NCBI RefSeq assembly: GCF_013179805.1
Contig: NZ_SRRZ01000014.1
Coordinates: 1 to 64,000, forward strand
Source: Microcoleus asticus IPMA8
GTDB lineage: Bacteria; Cyanobacteriota; Cyanobacteriia; Cyanobacteriales; Microcoleaceae
DNA length: 64,000 nt
Direction of reading: 5' to 3'
Shown: one piece after another, positions 50,578 through 59,998 of the stretch
Numbering within the stretch: the first letter of the stretch is position 1
How the letters are laid out: each line of letters opens with the position of its first letter
Notes under the pieces: generated by a model
Told to the model about the DNA's origin: nothing
What the model saw: the letters and a program-made list of their open reading frames with translations, nothing else
Database searches by the model: none
Translations under genes and position numbers: made by a program

Positions 50578-51354
50578 ATGTTTCTGCAAATCAACAATCT
50601 GCACAAAAACTTTGAAACGAAAAAGGGTAAATTAGTTGTCCTCAAGGACATCAATATGAGCATCAAGCAAGGCGAATTTATCTGCGCGGTAGGCGCATCC
50701 GGTTCGGGCAAATCTACTCTGTTGAGGCAGATTGCGGGATTGGACAAGCCGACAACAGGGGAAGTAAAAATTGACGGCAAGGAAGTTGTTTCGCCTGGGC
50801 CGGATCGAGGTATGGTATTTCAGCATTACACTCTTTATCCTTGGATGAACGTGCAGGAAAATGCCGAGTTTGGCCTCAAACTTCAAGGCCTGTCCAAGAA
50901 AAAGCGGCGCGAACAAGCCAGCTATTATTTGAGTGTGGTAGGATTGACGCAGTTTGCTTCGTCGCTACCGAAAGAATTGTCGGGCGGGATGAAACAGCGG
51001 GTGGCGATCGCCCGCGCCCTCGCTTCTGAACCTAAAGTGTTATTAATGGATGAACCTTTCGGCGCCTTGGATATCCACACTAAAGAATCGATGCACGAAT
51101 TCATGCTGGATTTGTGGCGCCGCACTCAGATTACAATCTTTATGATTACCCACGATGTCGAAGAAGCGGTGTTTCTTTCCAATCGGATTTATGCTTTGGG
51201 CGCTCGTCCCGGTACAGTGAGAAAGGAAATGTCGATTAATTTGCCCGATCGCACTCCCAGCGTTAAACGCCACGCCAAATTCCACGATTACCGCGACGAA
51301 CTCATGGATTTGATGCGGAAACACGGACAGGAAGCAGTTGCAATGGCTGCTTAA
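50578..51354 (+). CDS. ABC importer ATP-binding protein, guanidine locus
   Basis: A 258-residue ATPase of the nitrate/sulfonate/taurine family. Walker A AVGASGSGKSTLLRQ, Q-loop MVFQHYTLYPWMNV, signature LSGGMKQRVAIARAL, Walker B VLLMDEPFGALD and H-loop MITHDVEEAVFL are intact. It completes the importer with the two upstream genes. The DUF1989 and carboxylase genes follow. Confidence 0.92.
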   Translation: MFLQINNLHKNFETKKGKLVVLKDINMSIKQGEFICAVGASGSGKSTLLRQIAGLDKPTTGEVKIDGKEVVSPGPDRGMVFQHYTLYPWMNVQENAEFGLKLQGLSKKKRREQASYYLSVVGLTQFASSLPKELSGGMKQRVAIARALASEPKVLLMDEPFGALDIHTKESMHEFMLDLWRRTQITIFMITHDVEEAVFLSNRIYALGARPGTVRKEMSINLPDRTPSVKRHAKFHDYRDELMDLMRKHGQEAVAMAA

Positions 51355-51463
51355 ATAGAAATAGGTTTGTAATTGCACTTTTTGCACCCGCGCCAACAGT
51401 ACAACGGCAAACCTAAGTAAGTGGAAACTTAACATCTTGCACCATTGTCAATTACCTATTTAG

Positions 51464-51528
51464 GAACGGGCAAGATGCCCGTTCCACAATAAAATTTAGT
51501 TTTGTGGAACGAGCATCTTGCCCGTTCT
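51464..51528. repeat. Dispersed palindromic repeat in the operon gap
   Basis: GAACGGGCAAGATGCCCGTTC and a second arm are joined by facing TTCCACAA and TTGTGGAA, as at 29945. The gap 51355-51647 otherwise contains no gene. It could separate the importer and DUF1989 genes into two transcripts. Confidence 0.6.
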
Positions 51529-51647
51529 TGAGAATGGTGCAAAATATCAGTGGAAATAAATATTACTTTGGGAGAGGGCGGGTTGTGCCGTTACAAAATA
51601 CTATTGTTTTATTTCGCTGACCTACCCAAATACATCAAGAGGAACTT

Positions 51648-52379
51648 ATGGTGCAACTATCATCGATCGACACAAACTCACAAATCGATTCAAGCCTCGT
51701 ATTAATCGAAGAAACCGTACCGGGCGGCGCGTACTGGTCGGGGGTCATCAAGCGGGGAAACACCCTGCGAATCACCGATTTAGAAGGCTCTCGCGGCGTT
51801 TCCATGCTGTGCTACAACGCCGACAATGCGATCGAACGTTTCAACGCAGCAGACACCGCCAAAATTCAATTCAACGCCTTTCTCAAACAAGGCATGGTGA
51901 TCTATACAGACATGGGGCGCATCCTATTTTCCATCACCCAAGACACCTCCGGCTGTCACGATTTGCTAGGAGGATGCAGCAACGCCATTAGCAATGCCAA
52001 AAAATACGGCGAAGGAGACTGGAAAAACTCCCGCGACAACTTCCTCAAAGCCCTAAGTCGGTGGGGATTGGGCAAAAAAGATATCATGCCCAACCTCAAC
52101 TTATTTACTCGCATTGCCGTCAAACCAGACGGCACGATGGAGTTTCGCGAAGGCTGCGAAAAACCGGGTAGTTTTATAGATTTGCGAGCCGAAATGAACG
52201 TACTAACAATTATTTCTAACACCCCCCACATCCTGCATCCGGGTTCAATTTACGAGCCAAAACCCATCCAAATTCAGATTGTGAAAACCCCCGCACCCGC
52301 ACCAGACGACTTGTGCCGCACCGCCAACCCGGAAGCCGTGCGCGGCTTCATCAATACCGATACTTTGTTCGTGCAATAG
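51648..52379 (+). CDS. DUF1989 protein 1 (urea-carboxylase-associated; carboxyguanidine deiminase-type subunit)
   Basis: A 243-residue DUF1989 protein: VPGGAYWSGVIKRGNTLRITDLEGSRGVSMLCYNADN, TSGCHDLLGGCSN (Cys and His probably bind zinc), FTRIAVKPDGTMEF, FIDLRAEMNVLTIISNTPH. In guanidine degradation two such proteins form carboxyguanidine deiminase, turning carboxyguanidine into allophanate and ammonia. Subunit identity here is inferred from order and context. Confidence 0.85.
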   Translation: MVQLSSIDTNSQIDSSLVLIEETVPGGAYWSGVIKRGNTLRITDLEGSRGVSMLCYNADNAIERFNAADTAKIQFNAFLKQGMVIYTDMGRILFSITQDTSGCHDLLGGCSNAISNAKKYGEGDWKNSRDNFLKALSRWGLGKKDIMPNLNLFTRIAVKPDGTMEFREGCEKPGSFIDLRAEMNVLTIISNTPHILHPGSIYEPKPIQIQIVKTPAPAPDDLCRTANPEAVRGFINTDTLFVQ

Positions 52380-52456
52380 ACCCAATTCCACAACTCAATC
52401 TTATCCGCATCAATCTGCGGTGAAAAATTCTGCACTTCCATCACAAAAAGTGAACC

Positions 52457-53098
52457 ATGACTGCAACTACCCAACAAATCCTCGATCCAAAAACTGCAAT
52501 TTATAACGAAGTCTTACCCGCCAGACATCCCTGGTCTCGCGTCATCAAAAAAGGACAGATTCTTCGTATTGTAGATTTAGGCGGCAATCAAGCAGTAGAT
52601 TTTTTAGTTTACAATGCCGATGACCCTTCCGAACGCTACAGCGCCCCCGATACGATCGTCAATCAAGGCAACATCTTTGTCACTACAAACAGCCAACTCA
52701 TTTCCAACGAAGGGCGAGCCATTATGACCATAATTGCTGACTCCTGCGGGCGGCACGATACCTCCGGGGGCGCCTGTAGCTGCGAGAGCAATTCGGTGCG
52801 GTTTGGACTAGATAAAAAATACCAGCACGCCTGTGTTGAAAATTTCCTCGCAGCAATTCTTCCCTACGGTTTGGGCAAGCGAGATTTAGTCAGCAATATC
52901 AACTTCTTTATGAATGTTCCCGTTAGCGAAGATGGCACGCTTGAAATTGTTGACGGCATCTCCGATCCGGGAAGTACAGTTGATTTGCGAGCCGAAATGA
53001 ACGCGCTGGTTGCTATTTCTAATTGCCCGCAAATGAACAATCCTTGCAATGCTTACAATCCTACGCCGATTCAGTTGATTGTTTGGGATGCAGTATAG
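52457..53098 (+). CDS. DUF1989 protein 2 (urea-carboxylase-associated; carboxyguanidine deiminase-type subunit)
   Basis: A 213-residue paralog of the preceding protein: ARHPWSRVIKKGQILRIVDLGGNQAVDFLVYNADD, DSCGRHDTSGGACSCESN (the Cys/His metal-site region), INFFMNVPVSEDGTLEIVDG, VDLRAEMNALVAISNCPQMNN. Together with the 51648 protein it should form the heteromeric deiminase. It lies 77 bp downstream of that gene. Confidence 0.85.
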   Translation: MTATTQQILDPKTAIYNEVLPARHPWSRVIKKGQILRIVDLGGNQAVDFLVYNADDPSERYSAPDTIVNQGNIFVTTNSQLISNEGRAIMTIIADSCGRHDTSGGACSCESNSVRFGLDKKYQHACVENFLAAILPYGLGKRDLVSNINFFMNVPVSEDGTLEIVDGISDPGSTVDLRAEMNALVAISNCPQMNNPCNAYNPTPIQLIVWDAV

Positions 53099-53126
53099 AT
53101 TGTAGCCGCGGGTTCGCCAGAGATCG

Positions 53127-53174
53127 CCAGGGGTTTAAACCCCTGGCTAATAGCTAAAGTCCTCTAAAGAGGAC
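53127..53174. repeat. Two palindromes before the carboxylase gene
   Basis: CCAGGGGTTTAAACCCCTGG (53127-53146) and AGTCCTCTAAAGAGGACT (53159-53174 with flanks) are perfect palindromes of kinds common in this organism group. They may act as terminators or as repeat elements; no T-run follows. Confidence 0.6.
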
Positions 53175-53234
53175 TGAATAATCGATTGCCCATTAGCAAT
53201 TATCAATTACAATTAGCAATTACCAATTACCTAA

Positions 53235-56200
53235 ATGTTTAACAAAGTTCTAATTGCAAATCGCGGTGAAATTGCCTGCCGAATTATCCGCACGCTCGAT
53301 CGCCTCGGAATTGCTTCGGTAGCAGTATATTCTGAAGCCGACGCCCGCGCCAAGCACGTTTTCGCCGCCAGCGAAGCCGTTTGTATCGGTGCAGCCGCCG
53401 CAGCCGAGAGTTATTTGCGGTTCGATCGCATTCTCGAAGTTGCGCGCCAAACAAAAGCTCAAGCTATCCATCCGGGTTACGGCTTTTTGAGCGAAAATGC
53501 TGAATTTGCCGAAGCTTGTGCCAGCGAAAATATTGCATTTATCGGCCCGACTCCGAGTCAGTTGCGCTGCTTTGGATTGAAGCACACCGCGCGGGAAATA
53601 GCCGCTGCAAATCAAGTGCCGCTAACTCCTGGAAGCGAACTTTTAGCAAGTTTAGAGGATGCGGAAAAAGCGGCTGGGGCGATCGGCTATCCGGTGATGC
53701 TCAAAAGTACCGCAGGCGGCGGCGGCATTGGCTTGCAGGCTTGTTTTGGCGATCGAGATTTGGCAGAAGCATTTGAAAAAGTACAGCGTTTGAGTCAAAG
53801 CAATTTTAAACAAAGCGGCGTTTTTTTAGAGAAATATATTCAAACAGCCAGACACATTGAAGTCCAAATCTTTGGAGATGGCAAAGGAAATGTCATAGCC
53901 TTGGGCGAGCGAGATTGTTCGGTGCAGCGGCGCAATCAAAAAGTAATTGAAGAAACCCCCGCCCCTGCTATTAGCGACGAACAGCGAAATCAGTTGTACG
54001 GTGCAGCAGTGCAGTTGGGAAAAGCGGTAAATTACCAGTCAGCGGGTACTGTTGAATTTGTATTTGATGTCGATGCGAAACAGTTTTATTTTTTGGAAGT
54101 CAACACGCGCTTGCAAGTCGAACACGGCGTAACTGAAGCTGTAAACAACATCGACCTCGTTGAGTGGATGGTAAAACAGGCTTCGGGAGATTTGTTCCCC
54201 CTGCAAGAGTACCGCTATCGGCCCCAGGGACACTCAATTGAGGTGCGAATTTATGCCGAAGATGCCGGCAAGAATTTTCAGCCGAGTTCTGGGTTGCTGA
54301 ATCAAGTTGCATTTCCCGAAAACGTCCGCTGCGACAGTTGGATAGAAACCGGCACAGAGGTAACTCCTTTTTACGATCCGCTGCTAGCCAAAGTAATCGT
54401 TTGCGGGGATAATCGAACCCAGGCGATCGTAAAACTAAAAGCTGCTTTAGATGCCAGTGAAATAGCGGGAATTGAAACTAATTTAGATTACCTCCGCCAG
54501 ATTTTGGACGATTCCCGATTCAGCCGGGGCGAACTGAGCACGCGCTTTTTAAACTCTTTTGAATACGCACCTTTAACGATCGATGTATTGGATGGGGGAA
54601 CCTACAGCAGCATTCAAGATTATCCGGGGCGGATTGGCTATTGGGATGTTGGCGTGCCGCCTTCTGGGCCGATGGATCATCTGGCATTTCGATCTGCAAA
54701 TCGTTTAGTAGGAAATCCCGAATCGACAGCCGGATTGGAATTCACAGCGACAGGCCCAACTCTGCTCTTTAATGCCGATACAGTTATTAGTTTAACCGGT
54801 GCAATTATGAAGGGAACGCTAAACGGCGAATCGGTGCCGTTTTGGACGGCAATTCCCGTAAAAGCTGGCAGCATTCTCAAGTTAAAAGCCATTCAAGGCG
54901 GCGGCTACCGCACTTATTTAGCAGTCAAACACGGCTTTAATGTCCCCGATTATTTGGGAAGCAAATCAACTTTTGTACTGGGCAAATTTGGCGGACACGC
55001 GGGCCGCACGCTGCGTCCGGGAGATGTGTTAAAACTCAACCAAACTGCAACTCTGGAAGCGGAATTATCTTTGCCTCCGGAACTAATTCCCACCTACAGC
55101 AATAATTGGGAAATCGGCGTTTTGTACGGGCCTCACGGCGCGCCGGATTTCTTTACTGAGTCAGACATCGAAATGTTTTTCTCCACAGAATGGCAGGTGC
55201 ATTACAACTCGACGCGGACGGGCATTCGGCTGATCGGCCCGAAGCCCACCTGGGCGCGTCAAGACGGCGGGGAAGCGGGTTTGCACCCGTCTAACATTCA
55301 CGATAATGCTTACGCGATCGGCACGATCGATTTTACGGGCGATATGCCTGTAATTCTCGGTCTTGACGGCCCGAGTTTGGGAGGTTTTGTGTGTCCTGCT
55401 ACTATTGTGCAGTCGGAATTGTGGAAAATCGGGCAACTGAAACCGGGGGACAGCATTCGCTTTCACTGTTTGAGTTTTGCTGAAGCTTTGCAGCGGGAAA
55501 TAGCACAAAATAGGCAACTTACTATTTTTTGTTTGTCTGTTTTTGGGCAAAATGCGGAGGAATTGCCCGCAGTTCCCACCTCTCCAATTTTGCACGAAAT
55601 TCCCGAATCTCCGGGACAGGTTGCTGTTACTTACCGTCAAGCTGGGGATAAATATATTCTAGTGGAATACGGCCCGTTGGTGCTGGATTTAAATTTGCGT
55701 TTTCGGGCGCACGCATTGATGGAACAGTTGAAAGCAAATCCGTTACCGGGTGTTATCGAATTAGTGCCGGGAATGCGATCGCTCCAAATTCACTTTGAGA
55801 GCCGCCAGATTTCGCAACAGCAGCTAATGCAGGCGCTGATTGCGGCGGAGGCGGAACTTCCGGCGATCGAGGATTTGGAAGTGCCGGCGCGAATTGTGCA
55901 CTTGCCTTTATCTTGGGAAGATGAATCGACGCTGTTGGCCATTGAAAAATATATGCAGTCTGTGCGATCGGATGCACCTTGGTGTCCCAGCAATATTGAG
56001 TTTATTCGCCGCATAAACGGGCTTGACAGCATCGAACAAGTCAGAGAAATTGTATTTAATGCTAGCTATTTAGTGATGGGTTTGGGAGACGTTTATTTAG
56101 GCGCGCCCGTCGCAACTCCCCTCGATCCGCGCCACCGTTTGGTTACTACTAAATACAATCCCGCCCGCACTTGGACTCCTGAAAATGCAGTTGGCATTGG

Positions 56201-56852
56201 CGGCGCGTATTTGTGCGTTTACGGGATGGAAGGGCCCGGAGGTTATCAATTTGTCGGCCGCACGGTGCAAATGTGGAATCGGTTCAAACAAACGGCGGAT
56301 TTCCAGTCTGGTAAACCTTGGCTTTTGCGCTTTTTTGACCAAATCCGATTTTATCCGGTTTCTCATGAGGAATTGCACCGCTGTCGGGAAGCATTTATCG
56401 AAGGGAAGTTTAAATTAAAGGTTGAGGAAATCACTTTTAATTTGAGAGAATACAATGAGTTTTTGCATTCTATTGCTAACAGTGCGGCTGAATTTAAAGC
56501 GCAGCAGCAGGCCGCATTTAATGCAGAGCGCGATCGCTGGGCCGCATCCGGGGAATTTGAAGCTGAATCTGCAGCAGAAGCCTCGGCGGATGTGGCTTCT
56601 GAAACAGCGGCGGAGGTTACTTTGCCGATCGGTTGTGAGGCAGTTGTCGCTCACGTTTCGGCCAATGTTTGGCAGGTGCTGGTTAATGTTGGAGATGCGG
56701 TTGCTGAGGGCGATCGCCTGTTAATTTTGGAAGCGATGAAAATGGAAATTGCTATTACTGCTGATGTTGCCGGCACTGTGGCCGAGTTGTTTTGTCAAAA
56801 GGGGCAAACGGTGACAGCCGGACAAATTCTCGTGGCGGTTCAACCCCATTAA
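53235..56852 (+). CDS. Biotin-dependent guanidine carboxylase (urea carboxylase family)
   Basis: A 1205-residue enzyme. Residues 1-450 are biotin carboxylase: FNKVLIANRGEIACRIIRTL, ATP-grasp loop KSTAGGGGIGLQ, ERDCSVQRRNQKVIEE, EVNTRLQVEHGVTE. Residues about 460-1010 are the KipI/KipA-like carboxyltransferase halves (QDYPGRIGYWDVGVPPSGPMDHLAFRSANRLVGN; GMEGPGGYQFVGRTVQMW). The C-terminal biotinyl domain has LEAMKMEIA with biotin-lysine K1169. The family was long called urea carboxylase; members linked to guanidine riboswitches and DUF1989 pairs prefer guanidine. All domains intact. The product goes to the deiminase and then to allophanate hydrolase. Confidence 0.9.
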   Translation: MFNKVLIANRGEIACRIIRTLDRLGIASVAVYSEADARAKHVFAASEAVCIGAAAAAESYLRFDRILEVARQTKAQAIHPGYGFLSENAEFAEACASENIAFIGPTPSQLRCFGLKHTAREIAAANQVPLTPGSELLASLEDAEKAAGAIGYPVMLKSTAGGGGIGLQACFGDRDLAEAFEKVQRLSQSNFKQSGVFLEKYIQTARHIEVQIFGDGKGNVIALGERDCSVQRRNQKVIEETPAPAISDEQRNQLYGAAVQLGKAVNYQSAGTVEFVFDVDAKQFYFLEVNTRLQVEHGVTEAVNNIDLVEWMVKQASGDLFPLQEYRYRPQGHSIEVRIYAEDAGKNFQPSSGLLNQVAFPENVRCDSWIETGTEVTPFYDPLLAKVIVCGDNRTQAIVKLKAALDASEIAGIETNLDYLRQILDDSRFSRGELSTRFLNSFEYAPLTIDVLDGGTYSSIQDYPGRIGYWDVGVPPSGPMDHLAFRSANRLVGNPESTAGLEFTATGPTLLFNADTVISLTGAIMKGTLNGESVPFWTAIPVKAGSILKLKAIQGGGYRTYLAVKHGFNVPDYLGSKSTFVLGKFGGHAGRTLRPGDVLKLNQTATLEAELSLPPELIPTYSNNWEIGVLYGPHGAPDFFTESDIEMFFSTEWQVHYNSTRTGIRLIGPKPTWARQDGGEAGLHPSNIHDNAYAIGTIDFTGDMPVILGLDGPSLGGFVCPATIVQSELWKIGQLKPGDSIRFHCLSFAEALQREIAQNRQLTIFCLSVFGQNAEELPAVPTSPILHEIPESPGQVAVTYRQAGDKYILVEYGPLVLDLNLRFRAHALMEQLKANPLPGVIELVPGMRSLQIHFESRQISQQQLMQALIAAEAELPAIEDLEVPARIVHLPLSWEDESTLLAIEKYMQSVRSDAPWCPSNIEFIRRINGLDSIEQVREIVFNASYLVMGLGDVYLGAPVATPLDPRHRLVTTKYNPARTWTPENAVGIGGAYLCVYGMEGPGGYQFVGRTVQMWNRFKQTADFQSGKPWLLRFFDQIRFYPVSHEELHRCREAFIEGKFKLKVEEITFNLREYNEFLHSIANSAAEFKAQQQAAFNAERDRWAASGEFEAESAAEASADVASETAAEVTLPIGCEAVVAHVSANVWQVLVNVGDAVAEGDRLLILEAMKMEIAITADVAGTVAELFCQKGQTVTAGQILVAVQPH

Positions 56853-56859
56853 AGATACT

Positions 56860-57007
56860 TCATATCAATTCCGGTTGCACCGTCCGTGATTGTTGACTGT
56901 TGACTGTTGACTGTTGACTGTAGAAGGAGGGGTGGAAAAACTCAATGGTTGACTGTTAACTGTTGACTCGATTTTATTATTGTGATGCAACCGGAAACGA
57001 TATTAAA
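56860..57007. repeat. Element with imperfect long inverted ends, filled by a heptanucleotide repeat
   Basis: The left end (TATCAATTCCGGTTGCAC near 56864) and right end (GTGATGCAACCGGAAACGAT near 56982) are inverted copies related to the ends at 212-354. The inside contains (TGACTGT)n at 56890-56922 and a second short TGACTGTTAACTG run, so an STRR grew in or was trapped by the element. Confidence 0.5.
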
Positions 57008-57040
57008 TCCCCGCCGTAAAATTATTTTTTCCCAAACAAA

Positions 57041-57066
57041 AAGCGCCCCTATTTCTAGGAGCGCTT
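57041..57066 (-). terminator. Terminator of psbA
   Basis: AAGCGC plus CCT pairs with AGG plus GCGCTT around a short loop; on the minus strand the stem is followed by a T-run. It lies 22 bp past the psbA stop codon. Confidence 0.85.
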
Positions 57067-57088
57067 TTCGTTTATCTAGGACTAAAAC

Positions 57089-58171
57089 TTAGCCGTTGAT
57101 AGAAGGAGCAACCATTGCTACGGGAGTTGTCTCACCAGCAGCCAAGTCGAGCGGGAAGTTGTGAGCGTTGCGCTCGTGCATGACTTCCATACCCAAGTTA
57201 GCGCGGTTGATCACATCAGCCCAAGTATTGATGACACGACCTTGCGAGTCGATAATCGATTGGTTGAAGTTGAAACCGTTCAAGTTGAACGCCATCGTGG
57301 AGATACCCAAAGCGGTAAACCAGATGCCGACTACTGGCCATGCACCTAACAAGAAGTGCAAGGAACGGCTGTTGTTGAAGGAAGCGTATTGGAAAATCAA
57401 ACGACCGAAGTAGCCGTGGGCTGCGACGATGTTGTAGGTTTCTTCTTCTTGACCGAATTTGTAACCGTAGTTCAAGGATTCGGTTTCGGTTGTTTCCCGA
57501 ACCAAGGAAGATGTTACCAAGGAACCGTGCATGGCGGAGAACAAGCTACCACCGAAGACACCGGCTACTCCCAACATGTGGAAGGGGTGCATCAGGATGT
57601 TGTGCTCGGCTTGGAACACGATCATGAAGTTGAATGTGCCGGAGATACCCAAGGGCATACCGTCAGAGAAGGAGCCTTGTCCGATGGGGTAGATCAAGAA
57701 TACTGCGGTGGCTGCTGCAACTGGTGCAGAGTAAGCTACGCAGATCCAAGGACGCATACCTAAGCGGTAAGACAGTTCCCATTCACGACCCATGTAGCAG
57801 AAAATGCCGATCAGGAAGTGAAATACTACCAATTGGTAGGGGCCGCCGTTGTACAACCACTCATCGAGGGAAGCTGCTTCCCAGATTGGGTAGAAGTGCA
57901 AGCCGATGGCGTTGGATGAAGGAACAACTGCACCTGTGATGATGTTGTTGCCGTACATCAAGGAACCTGCTACTGGTTCGCGGATGCCGTCGATGTCCAC
58001 TGGAGGGGCAGCGATGAAGGCGATGATGTAGCAAATGGTGGCGCTGAGCAAGGTGGGAATCATCAAGACGCCGAACCAACCTACATAAATGCGGTTTTCG
58101 GTGCTGGTGACCCAGTTGCAAAACTGGTCCCACAGGTTGGCGCTTTCGCGCTGCTGTAAGGTTGTTGTCAT
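57089..58171 (-). CDS. psbA: Photosystem II D1 protein, high-light form (E130)
   Basis: A 360-residue D1 protein of the PSII reaction centre. Redox-active Tyr161, Mn-cluster ligand Asp170, His190, P680 ligand His198 and QB-site Ser264 are all present. Residue 130 is Glu, the form induced by high light; Gln130 marks the low-light form. The C-terminal extension after Ala344 is 16 residues, removed by CtpA. ATG 58171 gives the standard start MTTTLQQRESANLWDQFC; an upstream ATG at 58201 would add ten untypical residues. Other psbA copies are expected elsewhere. Confidence 0.97.
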   Translation of the reverse strand: MTTTLQQRESANLWDQFCNWVTSTENRIYVGWFGVLMIPTLLSATICYIIAFIAAPPVDIDGIREPVAGSLMYGNNIITGAVVPSSNAIGLHFYPIWEAASLDEWLYNGGPYQLVVFHFLIGIFCYMGREWELSYRLGMRPWICVAYSAPVAAATAVFLIYPIGQGSFSDGMPLGISGTFNFMIVFQAEHNILMHPFHMLGVAGVFGGSLFSAMHGSLVTSSLVRETTETESLNYGYKFGQEEETYNIVAAHGYFGRLIFQYASFNNSRSLHFLLGAWPVVGIWFTALGISTMAFNLNGFNFNQSIIDSQGRVINTWADVINRANLGMEVMHERNAHNFPLDLAAGETTPVAMVAPSING

Positions 58172-58359
58172 TTGTTTATGATTGCTGTATTTGGTTGTCA
58201 ATGTTCGGATGATGTTTATATTATTAACGGTATCGTTAAGGTTTGTAAAGGGGTTGAGCGACAGTTTAACTGATGACTGCGATTAGGAAAGCTGATGAAA
58301 ACAGAGACAGGGGCGAAAAAAGGCGATCGTTGCTAGGTCGATCGAGATGACAACTTAAA

Positions 58360-59136
58360 TTATGTCGGCACCAACTCCAAGCGATATCGGTACAAAGCCA
58401 CAGGATGCCCGCCCGCAGCAAAATAATCCGGGTCTTGCGGCGACAAATAAATCGCTGTCACCTGATCGGCTTCAATTCTTTTACTCGCAGAATCGCCATT
58501 TTCTCCGCCTCCAACAACTCGATAAGCCGTTGTTGTCTCCACCTCATTCAAATAAATATCAGACTCTCCCCGAAACACCTGCTGAGAAATTTCTGTAGAC
58601 ACAAACTCGCGAGGATTCGGCGTCTCAGTCCCCCGACTGGTAACAATTGAAATTAATTGGCGTTCCCCTTTCAAAACAGTAATTTGGCGGTTGGGATTGG
58701 TCGGATCGACTTTCACCGAAAGTACGCCACCATCGCCTAAATAAGCCTTGGCAATATTCAAACCGTTAAAAGTGCGATCGGCTACAATCTTTTTAGCCTT
58801 TTTAGATGTATAATTATAACCAAAAACAATATTTTTTTCAGGTTTAAATCGCACTTTAAATAATACTGGCTGCTGCAAATACTGGCGGTTGCTTTCAAAC
58901 CCAGGCGTCACAATATTTGGGGCTAAAGGAGCGGCTAAATCCACCAAAGTGCTCGCAACATTCCAATTGCCGCCCATCCAGTCGGGATATACCAAATCTC
59001 CCTTAGCGACAGCGATAGGAGGCTTGCTTTCCCAATTGGGAAAACTGGATAGGCGATCGCCCAAAACCCCCGCCCTCGCACCGCCACCCCACAGCAACAC
59101 CAGCAAAACCAAACAAAAACTCCAAATTACCTTCAT
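58360..59136 (-). CDS. DUF6816-type secreted protein
   Basis: A 258-residue protein with an N-terminal signal peptide (VIWSFCLVLLVLLWGGGARA) and a beta-rich body: LSSFPNWESKPPIAVAKGDLVYPDWMGGNWNVASTLVDLAAPLAP, later DPDYFAAGGHPVALYRYRLEL at the C-terminus. The WMGGNW-x-V-x-STL motif is shared by a cyanobacterial and plant-plastid family of lumen proteins of unknown role. ATG 59136 is favoured; a TTG two codons earlier is possible. Confidence 0.75.
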   Translation of the reverse strand: MKVIWSFCLVLLVLLWGGGARAGVLGDRLSSFPNWESKPPIAVAKGDLVYPDWMGGNWNVASTLVDLAAPLAPNIVTPGFESNRQYLQQPVLFKVRFKPEKNIVFGYNYTSKKAKKIVADRTFNGLNIAKAYLGDGGVLSVKVDPTNPNRQITVLKGERQLISIVTSRGTETPNPREFVSTEISQQVFRGESDIYLNEVETTTAYRVVGGGENGDSASKRIEADQVTAIYLSPQDPDYFAAGGHPVALYRYRLELVPT

Positions 59137-59278
59137 ACCCAATTACATTCAAACAACTAACCTTCTGTCTCTCTTTCTCTTCTTTATCTCTTCTCTGCGT
59201 TCTCTGCGCCCTCTGCGGTTCATTAATTCAGAAATTAGACAACAAATGAGTTAAACATCATATTTTATACCCTTCTCA

Positions 59279-59325
59279 AAAACAGGCATCCTGCCTGTTA
59301 CACAAAAATAAATTTTATTTTTGTG
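59279..59325. repeat. Dispersed palindromic repeat (AACAGGCATCCTGCCTGTT type)
   Basis: A palindrome followed by an ACACAAAAATAAATTTTATT-type A/T-rich inverted pair, as at 29945 and 51464. Confidence 0.55.
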
Positions 59326-59391
59326 GGGAGTAGGGGTTGGGCAGGGTATCCCGCCCCCTATATGCAATTTAAAAGTGAAAAAACCTATGTT

Positions 59392-59799
59392 TTAAAGCGC
59401 CTCAACAGGTGCGGGTTCCCAAAAATCTCCGTATTTCTCCTTCAATTGGTTCCAGTTTTCCACCTGTCCCGGTTCGTATTCTCCCGGCTTTCCCCACTGC
59501 AAAAACGCGCTCAAAGCAGCCTCATTTTGTTCGTCCAGAAAACGGATTGCATAAGTAGTAAAATTGCCTCTTTTCGCCTCGCCTGTTTCAAACTTCACCT
59601 GTTTGATTTTGTCCATATTCAAGTGAAACTCAAATATATCGGCGTGCATATTGGCATATTTACCCTTCGGCAACTCCGCATAAAACAGCTTGTGAATTGA
59701 ACCGCGAACTTCCAGCACAGCCGCGCTGCTAGTCACGATTAAACGCAGCGTTCCCAATTGTTCGCAAGCTTCCAAGAATTCTTTCAGAGTCGCAGTCAT
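59392..59799 (-). CDS. ChuX/HutX-like small protein
   Basis: A 135-residue protein beginning MTATLKEFLEACEQLGTLRLIVTSSAAVLEVRG and containing FEFHLNMDKIKQVKFETGEAKRGNFTTYAIRFLDE. The length and motif order fit the ChuX/HutX-like heme-type binding fold as found in cyanobacteria. Heme binding is not established from the sequence. Stands alone. Confidence 0.65.
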   Translation of the reverse strand: MTATLKEFLEACEQLGTLRLIVTSSAAVLEVRGSIHKLFYAELPKGKYANMHADIFEFHLNMDKIKQVKFETGEAKRGNFTTYAIRFLDEQNEAALSAFLQWGKPGEYEPGQVENWNQLKEKYGDFWEPAPVEAL

Positions 59800-59998
59800 A
59801 TCAATTTTGGATTGTGGATTGTGGATTTTGGATTAAATCGATAATAAGAAAATGGGAGTTGGGAATTAGGAAAAGGAATTATAGAAAAAAGGATAATTCT
59901 TCCTTCTTCCTTCTCTCCTAGATAACTAAAGCCTCTCCTAGACAACTAAAGCCTTCTTCCTTCTTTTGACCCCCTCGCGAAGTCGAAGGGTTCTTCCT

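Noticed and set aside
53235..56852. Urea carboxylase acting on urea as the main reading of this gene
   Set aside because: The guanidine-I riboswitch and the two DUF1989 genes point to guanidine; urea remains possible only as a side substrate.
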